Notes under the pieces: generated by a model
The model's input: the letters and a program-made list of their open reading frames with translations, nothing else
Databases searched by the model: none
What the model was told of the DNA's origin: nothing
Shown: positions 46,121-57,743 of the stretch, piece after piece
Numbering within the stretch: the first letter of the stretch is position 1
Layout of the letters: the number at the start of each line of letters is the position of its first letter
NCBI GenBank assembly: GCA_028554755.1
Contig: JAPTOF010000003.1
Location: 11,134,001-11,198,000 of the forward strand
Length of the DNA: 64,000 nt
Reading direction: 5' to 3'
Source of the DNA: Cordia subcordata
Lineage: Eukaryota > Streptophyta > Magnoliopsida > Boraginales > Cordiaceae
Made by a program: the position numbers and the translations under genes

Positions 46121-47122
46121 GTACCCTAGATGTTTAGATGATGGTTAGTGATTTCCTGGTTGAAGGCATCGTGATTAGCTCTACTAGGAGGCAACCTAGG
46201 ATAAATTTTGGTATTTTTGTTCTTGGTTTCTTTTTCTTTTCATTTTTTTTCTTTTCCACCCTTACGAGTATTGATCCCTGATCCTTTCTTCTATAGGATA
46301 CATCTTGTTTATTATTTGCACATGCCAATGCAAGCTTGCATGGCAATGCTACTAACCTCATTCTTTATAAGTGTTTGTGGTTTGTGGGTAACAAAGTTAG
46401 TGGTTGAATGATAAACCATTGGCATGAAGAACTTTAACAAGAATGCAAGGTTGTATATATCTTTTCTCCAATTGTTCCCCACTTATCTACCCTATCCCTA
46501 CCACCCTTACTTGCTTTGTATTGCTTATTTACTTGTTGTGTGCCTTTGTTTTATTTGTTTAAGGACAAGCAAAGTTTAGGTTTGGGATTGTAAGAGTTTG
46601 GTAGAGTTTGGTGTTTTATTGTTTTATGCTTTGTTAGGGTAGATTTGCATTACTTTTGTAAAAATAGTTAAAAATTTTTTCAATTTTGAGCTTATAGGGT
46701 TGTTTATTTCTTTATTGATAGAAGTATTGGCTTTGTGGTTGACTGAATTGATTGGTTAAAATAAGTTTGTGTTGTAGGGAGTGAATAAAGTGGAAGGAGA
46801 TTTAGGTCTTAGAGGGGATGCCCTTGAAAGTTTTGGGGAGTGAGTGCCTTTAAAAATTTACCTTGTAGCTACCCTATGGCTTGGTTAAAAGAATGGCTGA
46901 AAAGGGGTATTTATATGAGTGCCCCTTCCTTGATTAGTTCTTTTTTATGTACCTTAGCCTTTTTTTTCTTTTCTTTTTGTTACGTTATGAAATGCAAAAA
47001 TGTGAAAAATTCAAAAAAATATTGGAAAAGGCAAAAAGGTGCAAAAAAGATGAAAAAGACTGAAAAATCAGAAAAAAAAAGGAAGAAAAAAGCCAAAGGC
47101 ATCAAAAAGTTCTAGTCAAGTA
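46121..47122 (+). other. Athila-like 3' non-coding region, plus strand
   Basis: Homologous to the reverse complement of 30240-31010: the 'ctactaggaggcaacctagg' block, a pyrimidine-rich stretch, the 'gcaagcttgcatggcaatgct' block, and a PPT-like phrase GACAAGCAAAGTTTAGGTTT at 46564. A purine-rich tract runs at about 46985-47100. It is probably the continuation of host element F beyond the composite insertion. It ends near 47122, where gag sequence of element B begins. Confidence 0.6.
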
Positions 47123-48790
47123 GGTACTAAAAAAAGTGCTAGTGAGGTTGGAGTTTTTTTAGATTTACTCACTAAGGTAAAGGCTTTAATAAATAAGTTA
47201 GATCAATTTATTTCATTGTCTCTTTCATCTCATGGTCGTAGGACTAGTTCGATAGGTTCACATCCTCTGCCCTTTTGATAGTTAAGGTGTATGCACTGTG
47301 TTCCAGGTCATCTCAAGAGACCGTCGCTTGCCTTTTAGCACCCAGTTTCCCGAATTGATGAAGGAGCAAGTGTGTGCTACTCAAGGTTATTCTTGTGAGT
47401 ACAACCCGTAATCAAACACATACAATCCGGGTCAGAACGACAACCCGAAATTTTTGTAGAGACAAGATCAACACAAGTCTAGTTCAAAGGCCAAAGTTCC
47501 ACCCAGCAGCAACCCCATCATCAATCTCCCCTAGGTTTCTACCTTCTTAATTTGCCCCGTCTCACTAGTGCTCCTTACCTCAGGCTTTACTCGTTTGTTC
47601 TAGTATCCAGCCTCTTAGTAATGACATGATGAAGATAATACAATTCATTCAAAAGCAGCAGCAAGAATTACTAGAAAATAGGCAGCTCATGGCTGTGATT
47701 GAGGCACAAATAGGGTAGTTGGGTAGCAGTTAACCACTAGAGACCTTAGAAAATTGCCTTCTCAGCCAAAGGTAAACCCTGGAGTCTAATCCTATTTCTC
47801 CACAGGTACCAATTATCTCTTTCAGGCCCAAGCTAACGCCGTCGCCACTCTTCAGAGTGGTAAGATAGTGGGTAATAGGGTAGGAGTTGACTTTGTAGTG
47901 CCTACACCTAGTGGTTCTTTCAAGTCTAGAGTGACACATAGTAATCCTATTGCGGAGGATTTTAGAGAGGGTCTTGTTAAGAGAGTTGAGCCTATCAGAG
48001 ACCATGAAAAAGTAGTACTTTCTACCTACATTAGGAGGGAAAAGAGCCCATTGAAGATTCCCATGTGTCTAGAGGTATTACACCTACAGTTCTCTTTCCA
48101 TCAGCTTTAGAGATGCCCACGCCTAGTGAGAGTTCTAGGTTTTTCAAGATCTTAGAGCATCTTAAGGATTTTAAGGTTAATCTTCCCTTGATAGATGCGA
48201 TCCTTTCCATTCCCTCCTATTCTAAGTTCTTCATGGACCTTTGTACAAGGAAGTGTAGATCATCGAACATTCCTGAAAAGGTGAGGCTTACAAAAAAGGT
48301 GAGTGGTATTTGTACTTCAAGCCTTCTGGCAAAGATGAGTGAACCCAGAGCTTTCACCATTCCTTGTACGATCCGTGAAACTTAGATTGATTATGCCTTA
48401 ATAGATTTAGGGTCCAGTTTGAATCTCATTCCCTACTCCATCTATCAGGAGCAAGGTCTAGGTGAGTTGTCCCCTACACATGTGACTCTTCAGCTAGCTG
48501 ATAAGTCCGAGCGTAGACCTAAAGGTGTGGTAGAGGATGTTATGGTCCAGGTAGGTGAGTTCATGTACCCTGTTAACTTCATAGTATTAGATATGGATTC
48601 GAGTCACAATTCTAGGTATTCCACCCCTATTCTATTAGGTCGCCCTTTCCTTGCTACCATAGATGCCATTATTCTTATAGGTCAGGGTTATTAAAGATGC
48701 AATTTGGAAATTTGAGATCAACCATGAATGTTGCCGAGGCGGTGAATAAGGCTAGTGTAAGAGGATAAGAGGATGGAGAAAAGTGCTTTA
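47123..48790 (+). pseudogene. element B gag C-terminus and protease
   Basis: Gag starts abruptly within SASEVGVFLDLLTKVKALIN, so the N-terminal two thirds are missing. The zinc knuckle region near 47290 is frameshifted. The linker has VGVDFVVPTPSGSFKSRV (47868 frame). In the 48065 frame come FFKILEHLKDFKVNLPLIDA and ICTSSLLAKMSEPRAFTIPC. The protease has an intact active site, ALIDLGSSLNLIPYSIY, then VTLQLADKSERRPKG, VMVQVGEFMYPVNFIVLDMD and LLGRPFLATIDAII. A stop follows at 48692. Confidence 0.85.
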
Positions 48791-48798
48791 GGGTTGAT

Positions 48799-50566
48799 GT
48801 GATTGATTCTTGTATCGAGGATTTTGTAGAGAAAACTATGGCTGATGAAGAAGAATTGAGAAATTTTGAGGATTTATTGACTAGCTTTGATTTTAAGACC
48901 ATAAAGCGGGAATATGTAACTTCTACCTCCTTAATTGAGAATTCTATGGTTGATAAGTCACTTGAGGTTGGTCCTTCTAGACTTGATTCTACTGATGTCC
49001 CCATTGATGATATTGAGGTTGAGTCCCACTTGGTTGAGCCTAACCCATCTTTAGAGCTCAAACCCCTACTCGACCATTTGAAGCGTGCTTTCCTAGGCTC
49101 TAATGAGACTATTCGGGTTGTCATAGCCTCTGACATTTCTAGTGAGCATGAGGAGTGTCTTTTAAAGGTTCTTAGGAAACATAGGCAGGCTATAGGGTGA
49201 AAAATCAATGATTTGAGAGGTATAGATCCTTCGATTTGCATGCATTGTATTCACCTTGAGAATGGAGTTGTTCCTTCTAGAGAGATGCAATAGAGGCTAA
49301 ACTTACACATGAGCGAAGTAGTTAAGAAAAAGATCATAAAGCTTTTAGATGCAAGCATTATTTATCCATTCTCCAATAGCAAGTGGGTTAGTCCAGTCCA
49401 AATAGTCCCTAAGAAGTCCGGGATCAAGGTTGTAGAAAATGAGAGAAGAGAGCTTATCCATACACGTACTCCCATGGGTTGGAGAGTTTGTATTGATTAT
49501 GGGAAGCTTAACTCTAAAACTAGGAAGGATCATTTCCCATTGCCTTTTCTAGACCAGATCTTAGATGGAGTAGCTGGGCTAACTACTATTGCTTTCTAGA
49601 TGGCTATTCTGGGTATAATCAGATCCCCGTGTTTCTCGAGGACCAGGAAAAGATGACCTTTACATCTCCCTGTGGCACTTTTACCTATAAAAAGATGCCC
49701 TTTGGTCTTTGTAATGCCCCAGTGACATTTTAGAGGTATACGATGGCCATTTTTAGTGACATGATAGAAAAGCATTTAGAGATTTTCAAGGATGACTTCT
49801 TAGTCTTTGGTGATAGTTTTGATGAGTGCTTGAGTCACTTCTCTTTATTCTTAGACCGATGTGAGGAGAAAAACTTAGTGTTGAGTCAGGAGAAGTCCTA
49901 CTTCATGATGCAATGGGGAATAGTTTTGAGTCATGTGGTCTCATCTAGTGGTATTCAAGTTGACCCAGCTAAGGTAGAATTGATTGAGAAATTGCCTGTT
50001 CCTAAGTGTGTTAAGGATGCTAGATTTTTTCCAGAGTATGCAGGATTCTGCTGTAGGTTTATTAAGGATTTTATCCATATAGTGCAACCCTTATCTAGGC
50101 TCTTAACATAGGATGTCTTTTTTGAGTTTAATGATGAATGTGTTAGAGCTTTTAATAGGATTAAATCCTTATTGTCCTCCTCTTTAATCATCTAGCCACT
50201 TGACTATAGTCCCCGTTAGAGGATATGTGTGACGCATCCAATTATGCGATAAGAGTTGTTTTAGGTGAAAGAAGGGATAAGTTCCCCTATGTTGTGTATT
50301 ATGCCAGTAAAACTCTTGACAAAGCCCAAAAGAATTACACTACCATAGAAAAAGAGTTTCTAGCACAAGTTTAGAACGTATATCCGAGGGTCTAAACTGA
50401 TTCTGTACACTAATCATGTGGCGTAAAGGTATTTGTTGTCTAAGAAAGAGTCTAAGTTGTACTTGATTAGGTGGTTGCTCCTTCGTCAAGAGTTTGACAA
50501 TGAAATCCAGGATATGAAAGTAGTGAAAACTTAGTTACGGATCATCTTTCCCATCTTCTTAGTAAG
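48799..50566 (+). pseudogene. element B reverse transcriptase and RNase H
   Basis: The linker frame 48799-49200 ends at a stop replacing the Trp of GWKI. RT continues (49309-49599) with VQIVPKKSGIKVV and WRVCIDYGKLNSKTRKDHFP. After a frame change it reads FGLCNAPVTF, a stop, then LEIFKDDFLVFGDSFDECLS. The catalytic box is FKDD where the relatives have FMDD or FVDD. The thumb continues with SGIQVDPAKVELIEKLPVPK. RNase H has CDASNYAIRVVL and ASKTLDKAQKNY, but is shredded after about 50370. It resumes at LVTDHLSHL just before the F3 LTR at 50572. Confidence 0.85.
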
Positions 50567-50571
50567 TCTTC

Positions 50572-52133
50572 TGATGATTGTCAATTGTGCATGTTTGTAT
50601 CTAGTTTTTACATGCATGTTTAGAGGTGTTTAGAGCATAATTGAGTGCATTTAGTATAGAGTTTATGCATAATTGTTTATATTTGTACATAATGTATTTT
50701 GATGCATAAATGCTACACTAAGTGTTATATTTCACGTTTTAAGAGTGTTTTGCAAGGGTTCAAGCTTACACGAGGAAGAAATGAGCTAATGAATGAAGAC
50801 CGAAAGAAAAGGAATGAAGAATAGATCATTTTGATCCAGCCGGTCGACCGGCCACTCTAGAGAATAAAGAATTTAAGCCGGTCGAGTTCCTCAAGGAGCT
50901 GGTCGACCGAGAGAGCATTATGATTGAAGCCGGTTGAGCAAGAAAGAGGAGCCGGTCGACTAGCTGTGCGCTGAACAAATCCATAAAAAGCTCGTTTCAG
51001 CTGATTTTGAGGGGAGGAACTTTTATTTCTTAGATCCTAATAAACCCTAACCCTCTACTCACTTCACAAAACACCCTAAATCACCTTCTAAACCCTACAA
51101 CAAACTAGGATTAAAGCATTAAACAAAGATTTGAAGGATTTGTACAGATTTGGAAGCAAGAATTTAAGGAAGTTCTTTTTCTTTCTTTATTTCTTGTAAA
51201 TATGTTGCTAGATTAGGCTAGATTTAGGGTTGATTGTTGTTGTGTATTAGATTAGGGCTTTGAATAATGGATTTGTGTCAATCTTTGGCTCTTAATGCAT
51301 GTTTGTTTATAGAAATTTATGGCATAATTCAATATGTCTATGTATTGGAAATCAAACATGTCTATGTGTTTGTTAAAATGCCTAAGTGAATATGCATGTG
51401 TTATTTGTGCTTCAAATGCTCTTATCTACTTATATAGGTGATGTGATTGTGCTTAATCTCATGGCTTTACTTAGTAGAGTAGGCTTTAGCTTTAAATCCA
51501 GCTAATAGGTTACATGCTACGCTTAGCCGAGTTTAGGTGCTAGTCCTTCACTTTAAATCCAGCCAAGCGGATAAGTTAACCTAGACTAGAGTATCCCTCA
51601 CCCACGTTAGTGTTGGTTAATCGAGCCTTAATGTCACGTAGTGTTTAGGTGCTAGTCCTTGGCTTTAAACCCAACCAAGAGGATAAGTTCTAAGTATGGA
51701 TTGCGTAGGCTAGGAGGCATTGGCCCTTAACTTTAAATCTAGCTAATGGATTATACCACTAGTATTGGTTAAGAGAGCCCCCGATCAACACAACGGCAAT
51801 AGAAGTCCCAAGCCTTAGATAGACCTCATCCGTTATCATAGCCCAAGTCTAGTTACAATGTAATCGCCCTAGGTCCCCTTCTTCTTTGTTAGTTTTTCCT
51901 TCCTAAGTTTGGCTCCTTTAAGTTCCTCCATAGATTAGTTTTTATTTTCCTTTTTCCGAGCTCCCTTCCATCCTAAAGTAAGCAGACACACGCATGTAGC
52001 TAATTTGAGGCACCTGAGCACATAGAGATGAAACTTAGATAGCCTCCCTGTCGAGACGATACTCGCAGTCGAATCCACTATACCACGAACGATCCGTATG
52101 CTTGCGGGTGTAAAACTCGATACGCACACATCA
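50572..52133 (+). mobile_element. F3 solo LTR with target-site duplication
   Basis: TGATGATTGTC to CGCACACATCA, 1562 bp, flanked by a perfect TCTTC duplication at 50567-50571 and 52134-52138. Removing the LTR and one repeat restores the reading frame across element B from SHLLSKS to SPFYDFFPNEQL. It contains a GTCGAC array at 50838-50962 and CATAAAAAG at about 50982. Confidence 0.92.
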
Positions 52134-52808
52134 TCTTCTAAAGGTCCATCTCCATTTTATGATTTCTTTCCTAATGAACAATTATTTGTTGTATCTTATC
52201 ACACACCTTGGTTTGCTGACATTGTCAATTATGTTGCCACAAGGCGTCTTCCCACCCATTGGGAGAAAAGAGAGAGAGATAGGTTCCTAACACAAATGAG
52301 ACATTTCTTTTGGGAGGATCTGTATATTTTCAAATTGTGTGGAGATCAAACGATTCGCTGGTGTATGCCCGAAGACGAGTTTGAAAGCATATTGAGCGTA
52401 TGTCATGATGAAGGGTGTGGAGGTCATTTTAGTGGAAAGAAGACTGCCACAAAGGTCTTGCAATGTGGATTGTTTTGACCCACTCTCTTTAGGGATGCCC
52501 AAGAGTATTGTAAAAAGTGTGTTAGATTTCAACAATTCGGGTTTATCTCTAGGAGAAACATAATACCTTTATCCCCTATTCTTTCATGTGATTTGTGTGA
52601 TGTTTGGAGTATGGATTTCATGAGACCATTTCCACCTTCCTTTGGGTACCAATACATTTTAATGGCCATAGACTATGTGTCCAAATAGGTAGAGGCTATT
52701 CCCACACGCATTAATGACCATAGGGTAGTGGTTAGGTTCGTTAAAAAGAACATTTTCTCTAGATTTGGAATCCCTAGGGTGTTGATCAGTGATGGGGGAT
52801 TGCATTTT
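52134..52808 (+). pseudogene. element B integrase, truncated
   Basis: It begins FFPNEQLFVVSYHTPWFADI. The zinc-binding domain has CHDEGCGGHFSGKKTATKV and, after a stop, EYCKKCVRFQQ. The core has SMDFMRPFPPSFGYQYIL (first Asp; the usual G of MGP is R) and RVLISDGGLHF (second Asp). The sequence breaks off at about 52808 before the catalytic Glu and joins minus-strand element C. Confidence 0.85.
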
Positions 52809-53220
52809 TTGCCATAGTAGGGAGATAGACCGAATGAAGGTTCATTTTGACCCCAATATGAAAATGCATAATGCTGCTCCCTAGAATCATGACGATAAGA
52901 TAAGGATGCATGCATGGGCATATGGTTGCTAGAGGCATTGAGCATTGTATACAATCGAGAACGACAATAGTGAAAGGTATAACAAGCACTAGAAAAATGA
53001 TCACGGCTTCCATAATGATTGCAATAACAAGCATGTGCATCCCTATAGTCATGATTTCTAAATAAAGATGTATAAGATGATACATGACTATGGGGGTCAT
53101 AGTTGATACTAGTCCTAGATTGGGGATTGTCATTGGGACAGCAAACAGTTCTATGTCAACGACTTTCACATAAGTGACAAGCATTGGGAATACGTTCAGG
53201 TGGTGAAGAAGAGGATAAAA
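52809..53220 (-). pseudogene. element C zinc-knuckle ORF fragment
   Basis: In one minus-strand frame NACHLCESR-stop-HRTVCCPND gives a CX2CX4HX4C knuckle with a stop at the position before His. A Tyr/His/Ser-rich tail follows (NHDYRDAHACYCNHYGSRD, then SYRHDSREQHYAFSYWG). It lies only about 200 bp from the primer site, so the bulk of gag seen in A, D and E is absent. A different, overlapping frame is open over 132 codons, but this one fits a gag C-terminus better. Truncated at 52808. Confidence 0.5.
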
Positions 53221-53402
53221 TGACCACTATGATGCATTAGAATCATTCATGATTAATTGACACAAGTAAACCTCTTTACAATGCTCAACAAAATCTTTTT
53301 TGAATTTTTCTTTTATTATTGAAAATAAAGAAAATATGAAAAGATAAAAGAATAGCCAACAAGCCAAGACATAAAAATCAAAGAAGCTAAACAACCTTTG
53401 TC

Positions 53403-53420
53403 TTCCCCGCAATGGCTCTA
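53403..53420 (-). other. primer-binding site of element C
   Basis: Minus strand TAGAGCCATTGCGGGGAA, a decayed tRNA-Asp-type site with one base missing, 6 bp from the LTR edge. It shows that F2 LTRs also belong to tRNA-Asp-primed elements. Confidence 0.6.
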
Positions 53421-53426
53421 AGAAGT

Positions 53427-55362
53427 TAATCGCTATTCATGAGCACAAGAAGAAATAGCCCACAAACACACTAGTCGTGTGCAGTATGGTACGTGCGAGT
53501 GCGGGGTCAAATTCACTGGAGGCCTAATGTGCAAGGTGTCTTAAGCTATGTACATCCTAAAAGGCTACATGTTGGGTCCTCAAACTATGATATATTTGAG
53601 TTTTTGGTTTAAAAGGAGCTCAAGGCAGGTAAATCTATCCTAAGGGCAAGAAAATAAAAGGGGTGTGTGTATGTGAAATGGGGGAATCAAGTGATCTAAG
53701 AGGATTCAAACGTCAAAAATGGGGGACTAGGTGATTACGTCTTGCAAATGAATGATTACTACTTCTTGTTATGGTTGCTTAATGGGTTATACTTAGTGTT
53801 GTTATCTAGACCTTTAATTAGCCACCTAATTGGTACCCTAAGCCTCAGTACGAGTCCGTCTCTAGGTGACAACTCCTAAAGCTATGGCATGGTCTTTATG
53901 ACTTAGGAATTAGGGCTAGCTAATAGGGTTCTAGTTAACTTATATTGATCTAACCTTAGCACTTAGTCCACTAATTAGTTCCATAATCTTTCCTAAGGAT
54001 TCGGCGTGAGTCCGTCCCTAAGCATCATCTACTTAGAGTTATGGCATGGTCTTTATGAACCTAAGATGTTAGGATGGACTAACTAGTCTTCGTAAGTGAA
54101 CTAAGGTCAACTAAACCTATTTGGACACCTATTGGCTGGATTTAAAACCAAAGAGGACTTGACCTAGGCTAGTTACTAGTTGTTCACCATTGGGAATTGG
54201 CATTTAAGCACAAGGCATACACTTCTAGGACATGGAATTCGAGAATACTCTGGTATATTCTGCTACTAAGCACATAAAAATGTTTAGATTATAGCAATTT
54301 AAGCAATAGCACCCAACATGTATGCAAATGAAGTTATTTATAATATTAAGTATGCAAACACACTCAGAGACATGTATATAAGCATACCCACTTCATGTAA
54401 TCACCACACAAACACTTAGACATGATAGCATAATGATTTAGAGATGGTTAATATCATAATAGGCTTCACCATATGCATGCAACTTCATTGAGGAATTTCA
54501 ACAAACACATAGTCATGTATGCAAAATGGCCTTCAAAACACTGAGAACAAGCATATATATATTCATTCAAATCCATCAAGTACCCATAAAAATAATGTAA
54601 TAATAATCCATAATACAAGTAAATCACCCTAAATAGGTCTAATTATGCATAAATTAACTTGTGATAAAAGGGAAATACCCTTCTATCCAAAGCCATGCTT
54701 TACAATCCAAAAGCTATCTACAATTCTCTTGTGTGATCCTCTTAGAGACTTGATTCCTAGTGATAAATATGTTTAGAAGTATATGTGTGAGGTAGGTTTA
54801 GGGTTTAGGGAAATGGGTGTGTGAAATAGTATGGGTGCTCCCCCTAAAAAATTTGTTGAAAAGGTGCTGAAATAGAATTGAAATCGTGCAGGGCCGGGGG
54901 ACCGGCCTTGAGGCATGGTTGACTGGCCGAATGAGCTTAGAATTTGACTTAGCTAGAGGCCTAGGCCTATCAACTGGCCTAGGGTTGAGGTCAACAGGCT
55001 TCCCCTACTTTTTGGCCCAATTTTGCACCTCGCAAACTAGTTTCTTCTCGAGTGCTTTGATCTTTATCTGCCCACTTTCAATTGCACTTTTCTTCATTAT
55101 TTTTTGCCCAGAACACCCTTGGCTCTACTCCACACCCTAAGCACCACCAATCAAGTTCCAATCATCTCCCCAAATCTCAACTAAAATAAGAAACAAATGC
55201 ACATTAGTGTAGCATTTAAGTCCTAAGGTCAACTATGAACATGAAAACCCTAATATGCACAAATATGACATAAATGCTATACTTATAGACCAAATGAAGC
55301 ATAAAACACCCAAAAAAAGAATAAACATGCAATGCACAAACACACGCAAAACCAACACATCA
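53427..55362 (-). mobile_element. F2-family LTR, 5' LTR of element C
   Basis: TAATCGCTATTCATGAGC to CCAACACATCA, 1936 bp. Unlike the F2 copy at 19854, its promoter-proximal part (54894-54995) has the GTCGAC-type array in decayed form (GGACCGGCC, GGTTGACTGGCC, GGTCAACAGGC). It interrupts the F-type ORF whose remainder starts at 55363. Confidence 0.8.
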
Positions 55363-55806
55363 CATTGTGATGAGGAGGATAGCAACACTAAGAAGACGCC
55401 AAAGGAAGAAATTGGTGTGTTTAGAAGAATGATCTATGGGCCTTTTTTGATGTTTGATAAATCTTTATTGAAGAGAGATCCCATTAAGATCGAATCTACC
55501 CCTCATGTGAAGTTAGAGTAACCTAGGCTTAATGATGACGTATCTTGTGGAGAAGAGGAGTATAGTATGTCCACTTCCTTTGTCGTTGCTCCTCTTTCTC
55601 CAAATGTCATTCCTAATCCCTTTTTTGATTTCATTGAGCCTTCCTCTTTAGAGCTCATACTTGTGCCTTCATGTATAAAACATTTCCATCTAGGATTACA
55701 TAGCATTTCTCACATATTGCATGTATTAGACCTATCTTTGACCCATGGGGAAAGCATGTACCAAGCTCTTGGTTGTGAGAAGAAGGCCATGAGATGGTTA
55801 ATTTGA
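55363..55806 (+). pseudogene. second copy of the unfamiliar element F ORF
   Basis: Two frames separated by a stop at 55519 align with 23154-23837. EEIGVFRRMIYGPFLMFDKS matches EEIEELEIMIYGFLGIFDES, and the end SLTHGESMYQALGCEKKAMR matches SLTHGHEMWVSFDQHKKAVE. The N-terminal part was removed by the F2 LTR insertion. Serine/proline content between the blocks is similar. Function is not known. Shared blocks in two decayed copies argue for an originally coding sequence. Confidence 0.55.
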
Positions 55807-56377
55807 GAGCATACAAGTCATGATCTTTCACGTTTATGCATGACACCTTATGCACTTGTGTACACGTTTCCATTTGATGGTTCCGGTTGGTAGTTAAAAA
55901 TAGGGTGCATTGTCATTCATCACCCCATTATATGTTGGACGACCTTTTTTCCTTCTATTATATGTGCTTGGTTAAATATCCGACAACTTGTGCCACAAAT
56001 TTAAACACGTGTGGCTCTAACATTAGCGCCGATTAGACGCATTAAATCCAGCGCTTCTAGGAGGCACCCTAGACATGTTCATACTCTTTTTGTTTTCCTT
56101 GTCTTTTACTTGTTTTTTTATTTTTCTTGTTTTTACTTGTTATACTTGTTTCCTAGTTTAGTTTTATTGATTTTCATTTGTCTTTTCATTTGTTTTCTTT
56201 TTTTCACCCTCTTAAGTGTTGATCTTCACTTCTATCACTTCCACTTTTGTATGCAATTCAAGCTTGCATGGTGATGTTATTAATCGTGTAGTTTGAGAGT
56301 TTGTAGTCTATTGAAAAATAGGGTTAGTAGTTGATTCATACATCATTGGAATCAAGGAGCTTTGAAAAGTATGCTAG
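55807..56377 (+). other. F-type 3' non-coding region
   Basis: 'aacattagcgcc...gcattaaatcc...ctaggaggcaccctag' is followed by a T-rich tract and the 'caagcttgcatggtgatgtt' block, in the same order as 46121-46450. It is cut at 56378 by a copia LTR. Confidence 0.6.
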
Positions 56378-56709
56378 TGTTGATTGTGGCCCGTATTCTA
56401 AGGCAACAAGAATAGTAAACTACCTTATTAGCAAGTTACCTTTTTAGCTTATTACTGTATTAGCACAAAATTAACAAGTTTCTTTTTTTGTTCAATAAGT
56501 TATAGGAAACCTATGCACTATAAATATGCTATAATACTCATTGTATTATGTATGGGAGAGAGACCAAAGTGAGGAGCCTTGTAATATTTGCTAATCAATA
56601 GTAAATTGTTCTCTGCTGCCCATGGACGTATACTTTAAGACCAAACCACATAAATTCTCGTGTCATTTTCCTCTTGTATTCTTCGTGTTTGCATGTTTTT
56701 TCCACGACA
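56378..56709 (+). mobile_element. Tork-like copia 5' LTR
   Basis: TGTTGATTGTGG to CCACGACA, 332 bp, with a TATA box at 56518-56526 and a primer site 3 bp downstream. Size and layout suit a Tork/Tnt1-type copia element, as does the coding sequence that follows. The 3' LTR is not in the window. Confidence 0.75.
56518..56526 (+). promoter_or_regulatory. TATA box of copia LTR
   Basis: CTATAAATA, about 140 bp into the LTR. Confidence 0.6.
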
Positions 56710-56712
56710 AAC

Positions 56713-56725
56713 TGGTATCTAGAGC
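56713..56725 (+). other. copia primer-binding site
   Basis: TGGTATCTAGAGC, the tRNA-iMet complement TGGTATCAGAGC with one base inserted. Confidence 0.8.
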
Positions 56726-57434
56726 TTAGGTTTTTTTGTTGCTTGAGGGAAAAGGAAAAATCGAAAACTTACTGTGAAACCAAAATTGCTTAAACCAAAT
56801 GGTGCCTAACCAAACAAATGTCTCTACTTAGCAAGAAGTGCTCTGGTGCTGTCTGCATTGAGTGTGAGTTTTGATCGGGTCAGGTCATGTGCTTGTTTGG
56901 CTAAGGAGATGGGTGAAGAAGGTGAGACCCATAGGGCCTTGGATACTTCTTCGTCGGGCAAGTTTGGTATTTGGGTATTGGTTCAGGTTTATGGAGCAGG
57001 TTTAAGATCTAGGTTTTTTAGATCAGGCCTGGGTAGTGGCCTTTTCCATATTTGGTTAGGTTTTTGTTTGGGTTTTGGGTCTTAGGGTTTTTTGAAATAT
57101 TTTTTATTTGGGGTTGAAGGAGTTCAAAAGAAAATTTTATTAATTCTTTTTCGGCTTGGGCTTTGTAATAAGCACAGTTGACCGGGGTTTGATCGAGCAT
57201 TGACTTTGATCATTGACCGTTGATCGAGGGTTGACCGAGTTTTACCAGAGGATTAGCCCACGTTTTTTTCGATATGCTGAGTCCAATTTTGGGCTATATT
57301 TTTCTAGATTCTGCTCCGAAGTGAATGTTTAGGTACAGTGTTGATTTTAACCAATAGCTTTGACATGCTAAATCTAGTTTTACGGTCCGTTAAGCCAAAT
57401 TATATCCCAAAGTGTGAGTTTTAAGCAAACAAAG
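56726..57434 (+). other. copia leader
   Basis: Untranslated leader between primer site and gag, with G/T-rich stretches. No domain was seen. The frame at 56846-57085 is open but Gly/Leu/Ser-rich and resembles no protein I know. Confidence 0.5.
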
Positions 57435-57738
57435 ATGTCTTCCACATGTGGAAAGCTTGAAATCGAGAAGTTTGACGTGAGAGTGAGTTTTAGTCTATGG
57501 AGGATGAGATTCAAGGCACTTATGACTATGCAAAGACTTTGGCAAGTCATTGAAGAAGTGATCCTGGAGAAGACAAAACCTACAGTGAAACAAGAACTTG
57601 AAGCGATAGCCTTGAGTGCAATACACATGAATGAAGTTTTGCTAGAGATTTCTGAGAAGACAACAGTAGTTGAGGCTTGGAATACTTTGGTGGAATTGTA
57701 TGCATCAAAATTTCTCAACGAATCACCTCTATTTAAGG
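57435..57738 (+). pseudogene. Tork-like copia gag, 5' part
   Basis: The start MSSTCGKLEIEKFD is followed by FSLWRMRFKALMTMQRLWQV, the hallmark FxLWKxxMxxLL opening of Tork-type gag. WNTLVELYASKFLNESPLF then corresponds to the WxxLexlY block. The frame is interrupted at 57744 by the F1 solo LTR and continues at 59627. Confidence 0.8.
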
Positions 57739-57743
57739 AAGTG

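Noticed and set aside
46840..47115. 91-codon lysine-rich ORF
   Set aside because: Low-complexity translation of a purine-rich tract in the 3' non-coding region; the homologous region on the other strand at 30030-30260 gives a different product.
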